10,397 nt of DNA, taken from contig JAICTR010000061.1 in assembly GCA_025936275.1 (NCBI GenBank), positions 1 through 10,397 of the forward strand, written 5' to 3'. Shown one piece after another: positions 6,737 through 10,397 of this stretch. Position numbers and translations under genes: made by a program. Within the stretch, counting starts at the first letter, position 1. Every line of letters starts with the position of its first letter. Under the pieces are notes generated by a model. The model searched no databases and was not told where the DNA came from. It saw only the letters and a program-made list of their open reading frames with translations. This stretch comes from Burkholderiales bacterium (GTDB lineage: Bacteria > Pseudomonadota > Gammaproteobacteria > Burkholderiales > Usitatibacteraceae).

Positions 6737-6897
6737 AACGCAGATGACCGCAGATAAGACTGTCGTTGACCGCGATGAATGCTTTGAATCGACGACAATG
6801 ATGGACGGCCGAATCTGTCAGGCCATTGGTTTCCCCTCAATCAATGGGTTCGCCTTGCTGCGTTCATCTGCGTTTCATCCGCGTTCATCTGCGTTCC
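6714..6897. repeat. 184-bp inverted-repeat element with arms of tandem ~10-nt units (non-autonomous, MITE- or REP-like)
   Basis: The left arm 6714-6753 and the reverse complement of the right arm 6858-6897 match at 37 of 40 positions, beginning GGAACGC on both. Each arm is about four tandem copies of a unit with consensus GAACGCNGAT; the third copy has an extra A. The 104-bp core (6754-6857) is 50% GC, well below the flanking genes, and has no coding signal. It contains short hairpins: TGTCGT (6761-6766) with ACGACA (6792-6797), and CCATTG (6823-6828) with CAATGG (6842-6847). No clean target-site duplication is visible. Sequences of this CGCNGATGAACGC type are widely scattered in environmental bacterial genomes, often at gene ends (from memory, not searched). 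The left arm supplies the TerC stop; the right arm ends 33 bases before the CoA-transferase start. As RNA the arms could form a long stem and might terminate or stabilise the upstream transcript. Confidence 0.85.
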
Positions 6898-6930
6898 AAA
6901 GATTTGGTTCCTTTAGCTAGCCATTGAAAA

Positions 6931-8094
6931 ATGCTGCCCCTCAAAGACATCCGAGTGATCGAGTTTTGCAACGTCGCCGCCGGTCCCTTCTGCGGCATGC
7001 TCCTCGCCGACATGGGCGCCGACCTGGTGAAGGTCGAGCATCCGCAAGGCGGCGACACCATGCGCCAATGGCCGCCGTTGAACGGCGGTTACAGCGAGAA
7101 CTTCGCCTCGCTCAACCGCAACAAGCGCTCGGTGACGCTCGACCTCAAGAAGCCCGGGGATCGCGACCGGGCACGCGCGCTGGTGCGCGGCGCCGACGTG
7201 CTGATCGAGAACAACCGCCCCGGCGTCATGGAGCGCCTGGGCCTCGGCTACGCGTCTTTCCAGGACGAGAACCCGAAGCTCGTGTATTGCTCGGTCTCCG
7301 CGTTCGGCCAGGAAGGGCCGCGCGCCGAGGAGGGCGGCTTCGACCTCACCATCCAGGCGATGGCGGGCGTGATGAGCGTCACGGGGGAGCCGGGCGGTGC
7401 GCCGGTGAAGTGCGGTGTGCCGCTCTCCGATTTCTGCGCCGGCCTCTACGCGGCGTATGCGGTCGCCTCGGCATTGCGTGAAGTGGCGCACACCGGCCGC
7501 GGCACGCACATCGACGTCTCGATGCTCGGCGCCTCGCTCGCCGTCGCGGCGCTGCAGACCAGCGAATACTTCGGCACCGGGCGCGATCCCGTGAAGCTCG
7601 GCTCCGCGCATCCGCGCAACGCGCCGTACCAGGCGTTCCGCGCGTCCGATGGCTACTTCGCGATGGCGGCGGGCAACGATGGCCTGTGGCGCGCGGCGTG
7701 CGGCGCGATCGGCCGCGAAGATCTCGCCGGCGATGCGCGCTTCGGCTCGACGGCGCTCCGCGCCCGGCACCAGGCCGAGCTCAAGGAGATCCTCGAGAAG
7801 GAGTTCGCGAAGCACGGCGCGGCGGACCTCCTCGCGAAATTCCGCGCCGCGGGCGTGCCGTGCGCGCCGATCAACACGTACTCGCAGGCGCTCGCCGACG
7901 AGCAGGTGCGCCACATGGGCTGGGTGCGCGAGATCGGCCTGCCTTCGGGCGCACGCACGCGCACTTTCGTCTCGCCGCTGCGCTTCGACGGCCAGGGATT
8001 CCCGGTGCGGCGCGATCCGCCCGCGCTCGGCGAGCACAACGAGGAAGTGCTCGGCGAAAGCTCGCTCCCGCAGGCGTCCGGCCCGCGTCGCTGA
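6931..8094 (+). CDS. CaiB/BaiF family (class III) CoA-transferase
   Basis: A 387-residue protein that moves CoA between carboxylic acids, usually in catabolism of organic acids. N-terminal IRVIEFCNVAAGPFCG (7-22) and LLADMGADLVKVEHP (24-38) are family hallmarks, as are SLNRNKRSVTLDLK (60-73), ENNRPGVMERLGLGY (93-107), SAFGQEGP (123-130) and GVPLSDFCAGLYAA (162-175). In the last of these, D167 aligns with the Asp that forms the acyl-anhydride intermediate in formyl-CoA transferase. RGTHIDVSM (190-198) and a C-terminal GVPCAPIN (308-315) complete the pattern. The length is normal. The start is well fixed: an in-frame TGA at 6925-6927 precedes the ATG by 3 bases and the family begins within ten residues. 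No good Shine-Dalgarno is seen, only an A-rich run. It stands alone, after the inverted-repeat element, so its substrate cannot be inferred from neighbours. Confidence 0.93.
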   Translation: MLPLKDIRVIEFCNVAAGPFCGMLLADMGADLVKVEHPQGGDTMRQWPPLNGGYSENFASLNRNKRSVTLDLKKPGDRDRARALVRGADVLIENNRPGVMERLGLGYASFQDENPKLVYCSVSAFGQEGPRAEEGGFDLTIQAMAGVMSVTGEPGGAPVKCGVPLSDFCAGLYAAYAVASALREVAHTGRGTHIDVSMLGASLAVAALQTSEYFGTGRDPVKLGSAHPRNAPYQAFRASDGYFAMAAGNDGLWRAACGAIGREDLAGDARFGSTALRARHQAELKEILEKEFAKHGAADLLAKFRAAGVPCAPINTYSQALADEQVRHMGWVREIGLPSGARTRTFVSPLRFDGQGFPVRRDPPALGEHNEEVLGESSLPQASGPRR

Positions 8095-8158
8095 GGCCGG
8101 CGGCGTAGGCCGACCGGACGCGAAACGGGGCGCTTCACGCCGTGTCCCACCTCCATCG

Positions 8159-8175
8159 GGCCTCGCACCGAGGCC
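8159..8175 (+). promoter_or_regulatory. Perfect 7-bp GC-rich hairpin in the leader of the small secreted protein gene
   Basis: GGCCTCG (8159-8165) and CGAGGCC (8169-8175) are perfect complements around a CAC loop. The hairpin sits 65 bases after the CoA-transferase stop and 7 bases before the GGAG (8183-8186) of the downstream gene. No T run follows (AATCTATGG), so it is not a standard intrinsic terminator. It could end the CoA-transferase message with help, or modulate translation of the secreted protein. Confidence 0.4.
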
Positions 8176-8193
8176 AATCTATGGAGCGAATCC

Positions 8194-8523
8194 ATGAAGA
8201 TCATGGCCATCCTGCTCGCTGCGGCCGCGACCACCGCCGTCGGCGGCGCGTTCGCGCAATATCCCGACTACCGTTACGACCGCGACTGGGCGCAGCACCG
8301 CGACGACGGGCGCTATCGCGACAACGACCGCTGGCGCTACGACAATCGCGACTGGCGCGACGACCATCGCGACGACTGGGAATGCTGGAACCCGCACGCC
8401 GGGCACTTCGAGGGCGTGCGTCCCGGCGAGCGCCAGGACGACCTCGACTTCTCGCGCTGCCGGCCCAAGGAAGGGCAGGTGCTGCCGTATCCGGGCTCCG
8501 GGTATTACGGCGGCTGGCGCTAG
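8194..8523 (+). CDS. Small secreted Asp/Arg/Tyr/Trp-rich protein of unknown function
   Basis: A 109-residue protein with a signal peptide: MK at the N-terminus, a hydrophobic core ILLAAAATTAVGG (6-18), and a likely AFA^Q cleavage site after residue 21. The next ~40 residues are low complexity, made of short RY/RD/DW units such as DYRYDRDW, RYRDNDRW and NRDWRDDHRDDW. The C-terminal part is more ordinary, with WECWNPHAGHFEGVRPGE (62-79) and two cysteines (C64, C89) that could form a disulfide in the periplasm. It ends with SGYYGGWR. A GGAG (8183-8186) 7 bases before the ATG supports the start and argues that it is real, as do the signal peptide and the ending just 3 bases before the convergent VOC gene stop. 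I do not recognise a named family. Periplasmic or outer-surface location is inferred; metal or polyanion binding is possible but not shown. Confidence 0.75.
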   Translation: MKIMAILLAAAATTAVGGAFAQYPDYRYDRDWAQHRDDGRYRDNDRWRYDNRDWRDDHRDDWECWNPHAGHFEGVRPGERQDDLDFSRCRPKEGQVLPYPGSGYYGGWR

Positions 8524-8526
8524 CCG

Positions 8527-8949
8527 TTATCTCGCGAACACCTGCGCGAGGTCGCCGAACGCCTTGAACTCGAGGGCGTTGCCCGAGGGGTCGAGGAAGA
8601 ACATCGTCGCCTGCTCGCCGGCCTGGCCCTTGAAGCGCACGTGGGGCTCGATCACGAAGCGGATGCCCGCGTCCTTCAGGCGTCCGGCGAGCGATTCCCA
8701 CTCGTGCATCGGCAGGATCGCGCCGAAGTGGCGCACCGGCACGTCGTCGCCGTCGACCGCGCTCGTTTGGCGATGCCCGGCTTCCTCGGGCGCGAGGTGC
8801 GCGACCACCTGGTGGCCGTAGAAGTTGAAGTCCACCCACGCGTCGGAGCTGCGGCCCTCGGCGCAGCCGAGGAGCCCGCCGTAGAAGCGGCGCGCCTCGG
8901 CGAGGTCGTGGACGGGGAAGGCGAGGTGGAACAGGGGCTGCGATGACAC
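8527..8949 (-). CDS. VOC (glyoxalase/bleomycin resistance/dioxygenase) superfamily protein
   Basis: A 140-residue protein made of two beta-alpha-beta-beta-beta modules. FHLAFPVHDLAEARRFYGGLLGC (7-29) is the typical first module. FFLDPSGNALEFKAF (117-131) is the typical end of the second. The metal-ligand positions are filled by H8, H74 (in RHFGAIL) and E127, so a metal-dependent enzyme is likely. Short standalone VOC proteins range from lyases to isomerases and dioxygenases, so the reaction cannot be named. I set the start at GTG 8949: GAGGAG (8959-8964) lies 9 bases upstream, and the VOC fold begins six codons later, where no ATG is available. The frame continues open upstream across another gene, but without meaning. 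It ends 3 bases from the stop of the convergent secreted-protein gene. Confidence 0.88.
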   Translation of the reverse strand: MSSQPLFHLAFPVHDLAEARRFYGGLLGCAEGRSSDAWVDFNFYGHQVVAHLAPEEAGHRQTSAVDGDDVPVRHFGAILPMHEWESLAGRLKDAGIRFVIEPHVRFKGQAGEQATMFFLDPSGNALEFKAFGDLAQVFAR

Positions 8950-8958
8950 GACGGCTTT

Positions 8959-8964
8959 CTCCTC
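8959..8964 (-). promoter_or_regulatory. Shine-Dalgarno that fixes a GTG start for the VOC gene
   Basis: GAGGAG on the - strand lies 9 bases upstream of GTG at 8949. No ATG lies near the start of the VOC homology, so this site is the main reason for choosing the GTG. Confidence 0.65.
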
Positions 8965-8996
8965 GATGCGTTGGGGACAAAGCCTTCGATTATCGC

Positions 8997-9176
8997 CTAC
9001 TCGTCCACCCCTTTGAAGTATTCCAGCAGCGTGCGGTGGATACCGACGAGGAATTGCGCGGTCTTCACGCCGTGATCGGTCGCGGTGCCGGTGGTGCCAC
9101 CGCCGGGAATGTCCTGGCTTTCCACAAACGCCATCAGCAGGTCGTCGGCGCGCTTGAGCGCCCGGCTGTGGTCCAT
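8997..9176 (-). CDS. Small protein of unknown function (59 residues)
   Basis: A 59-residue protein, MDHSRALKRADDLLMAF through FKGVDE. It has an amphipathic N-terminal helix (about 3-19), a glycine/threonine turn PGGGTTGTATDHG (24-36), and a second helix TAQFLVGIHRTLLEYFKG (39-56). It has no signal peptide, membrane helix or cysteines. GGAG (9185-9188 on the - strand) lies 8 bases before the ATG at 9176, which supports this start. A longer frame reaching 9311 would run antisense into the tartrate dehydratase and is unlikely. The gene lies 47 bases upstream of the VOC gene on the same strand and 79 bases from the divergent tarD start. I do not recognise a family; it reads like a small helical cytoplasmic protein. 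Confidence 0.6.
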   Translation of the reverse strand: MDHSRALKRADDLLMAFVESQDIPGGGTTGTATDHGVKTAQFLVGIHRTLLEYFKGVDE

Positions 9177-9255
9177 CTCGCTTTCTCCAGTACGATTGAG
9201 GCCTTCCATTGTCCCCGAAAACCGCCCGAGCCTCGCAGTGCCGCGGGCGCGCGCC

Positions 9256-10397
9256 ATGAGAATCGTCGACATCCGCGAAAAGACCTTCCCGATTTCCTCG
9301 CCGATCCGCAACGCCTACATCGACTTCAGCCGCATGACGTTGTCGCTGGTCGCGGTGGTGACGGACGTGATGCGCGACGGCAAGCGCGTGGTGGGCTACG
9401 GCTTCAATTCGAACGGCCGCTACGGGCAGGGGATGCTGATGCGCGAGCGCTTCATCCCGCGCGTGCTCGAGGCCGATGCCGCGGCGTATGTCGATGACAG
9501 CGGCGAGAACCTCGACCCGATCAAGGTCTGGGCGCGCATGTTCACCAACGAGAAGCCGGGCGGCCATGGCGAGCGCTCGGTCGCGATCGGCACCATCGAC
9601 ATGGCGGTGTGGGACGCGGTGGCGAAGATCGCCGGCAAGCCGCTCTTCCAACTGCTCGCGGATCGCTACGGCGACGGCCGGCCCGAGCGGCGCGTGTTCG
9701 TGTACGCCGCGGGGGGCTACTACTATCCGGGCAAGGACCACGCGCAGCTCATCGCCGAGATGAAGGGCTATCTCGATCGCGGCTACACGGTGGTCAAGAT
9801 GAAGATCGGCGGCGCGACGCTTGCCGAGGACCTGCGGCGCATCGAGTCGGTGCTCTCGATCCTCGGGCGCGGAGAGCGCCTCGCGGTGGATGCCAACGGC
9901 CGCTTCGACCTCGCGACCGCCATCGAGTACGCGAAGGCGCTCTCGAAGCACGACCTCTTCTGGTACGAGGAGGCGGGCGATCCGCTGGACTACGAGCTGC
10001 AGGCGAGGCTCGCCGAGCACTACGCGAAGCCGATGGCGACCGGCGAGAACCTCTTCTCGATGCAGGACGCGCGGAACCTCATCCGCTACGGCGGCCTGCG
10101 GCCCGACCGCGACTGGCTGCAGTTCGACTGTGCGCTCTCTTACGGCCTGGTCGAGTACCTGCGCACGCTCGCGATGCTGCGCGAATACGGCTGGTCGCCC
10201 TCACGCTGCATCCCGCACGGCGGCCACCAGATGTCGCTCAACATCGCGGCGGGTCTCGGCCTCGGCGGCAACGAGTCGTATCCGGACCTCTTCCAGCCTT
10301 TCGGCGGGTTTCCGGACGGCGTGCGGGTCGAGGAGAGCCATGTCACGATGCCCGAGCTTCCGGGCATCGGCTTCGAAGGGAAATCCGACCTCTACCG
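9256..10397 (+). CDS. tarD: D(-)-tartrate dehydratase, enolase superfamily (3' end beyond the window)
   Basis: 380 complete codons are present and the frame runs off the right edge without a stop; the Bradyrhizobium enzyme is about 389 residues, so only the tail is missing. Tartrate dehydratase removes water from D-tartrate to give oxaloacetate. N-terminal MRIVDIREKTFPISSPIRNA (1-20) and GYGFNSNGRYGQG (47-59) match my memory of TarD. Active-site residues are all present: K100, the KMK pair K181 and K183 on strand 2, metal ligands D212 (VDAN), E238 (WYEE) and E264 (TGEN), and H321 in CIPHGGHQ. These sit one or two positions before the published B. japonicum numbering (K102, K184, D213, E239, E265, H322). 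The start has no clear Shine-Dalgarno, but no better one exists. It is divergent from the 59-residue gene. No other tartrate gene is visible. Confidence 0.88.
   Translation, partial: MRIVDIREKTFPISSPIRNAYIDFSRMTLSLVAVVTDVMRDGKRVVGYGFNSNGRYGQGMLMRERFIPRVLEADAAAYVDDSGENLDPIKVWARMFTNEKPGGHGERSVAIGTIDMAVWDAVAKIAGKPLFQLLADRYGDGRPERRVFVYAAGGYYYPGKDHAQLIAEMKGYLDRGYTVVKMKIGGATLAEDLRRIESVLSILGRGERLAVDANGRFDLATAIEYAKALSKHDLFWYEEAGDPLDYELQARLAEHYAKPMATGENLFSMQDARNLIRYGGLRPDRDWLQFDCALSYGLVEYLRTLAMLREYGWSPSRCIPHGGHQMSLNIAAGLGLGGNESYPDLFQPFGGFPDGVRVEESHVTMPELPGIGFEGKSDLY

Noticed and set aside
6714..6897. Tandem ~10-nt units as a possible CRISPR array
   Set aside because: The units are contiguous without spacers, far shorter than CRISPR repeats, inverted between the two arms, and no cas gene is present.
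6723..6920. A 65-codon + strand frame across the inverted-repeat element
   Set aside because: Its translation is mostly the repeated units read through, with no independent start signal. It is best explained as repeat DNA.
9090..9110. A GGTGG/CCACC palindrome resembling a small operator or hairpin
   Set aside because: It lies inside the coding sequence for the Gly/Thr turn of the 59-residue protein and has a 2-nt centre, so codon composition explains it.
9177..9311. Longer start for the 59-residue protein at 9311
   Set aside because: It would overlap the first 56 bases of tarD on the opposite strand, and the best Shine-Dalgarno precedes the ATG at 9176.
8950..10020. Upstream extension of the VOC frame to 10020
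   Set aside because: It crosses the 59-residue gene and runs antisense to tarD. A GTG with GAGGAG at the right spacing marks the true start.

Overview
This window is GC-rich chromosomal DNA with dense, tightly packed genes. Codon use, ATGA stop/start overlaps, and the gene set (CaiB-type CoA-transferase, D-tartrate dehydratase, ChrA, TerC, a type II haloacid-dehalogenase-like HAD) suggest a Proteobacterium, most likely a beta-proteobacterium of soil or sediment type. That placement is inference; no rRNA or other marker gene is present.

Layout: (1) bases 2-79 hold the last codons of a + strand gene, followed by a small hairpin (82-101) between convergent genes. (2) A four-gene block on the - strand reads from 4772 down to 102: a spermidine-synthase-fold methyltransferase-like protein, the two-domain chromate transporter ChrA, a cyclopropane-synthase-like fatty acid methyltransferase, and a DHCR24-like FAD oxidoreductase. 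The last two overlap by 4 bases. They form the enzyme pair known, chiefly from Actinobacteria, to add a methyl branch to a membrane unsaturated fatty acid: methylate the double bond, then reduce the methylene intermediate. (3) Divergent to this block, a + strand trio (4834-6736) encodes a hotdog thioesterase, a HAD hydrolase and a TerC/YgdQ-type membrane protein, joined by two ATGA overlaps. (4) Bases 6714-6897 hold a 184-bp element with 40-bp imperfect inverted arms, each built from about four copies of a ~10-nt unit, around a 104-bp core that is 50% GC. Its left arm encodes the last residues and stop codon of the TerC protein. (5) A class III (CaiB/BaiF) CoA-transferase follows at 6931-8094, then a small secreted Asp/Arg/Tyr/Trp-rich protein (8194-8523) with a leader hairpin. 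(6) On the - strand are a VOC-family protein with a GTG start (8527-8949) and a 59-residue unknown protein (8997-9176). (7) A D(-)-tartrate dehydratase (enolase superfamily) starts at 9256 on the + strand and runs off the right edge, lacking only its extreme C-terminus.

No tRNA, rRNA, CRISPR array, phage gene or transposase gene was seen. The points most worth a second look are the methyl-branched fatty acid enzyme pair outside its best-known hosts, and the inverted-repeat element that has become the 3' end of a membrane protein gene. No stretch longer than about 200 bases lacks a gene.
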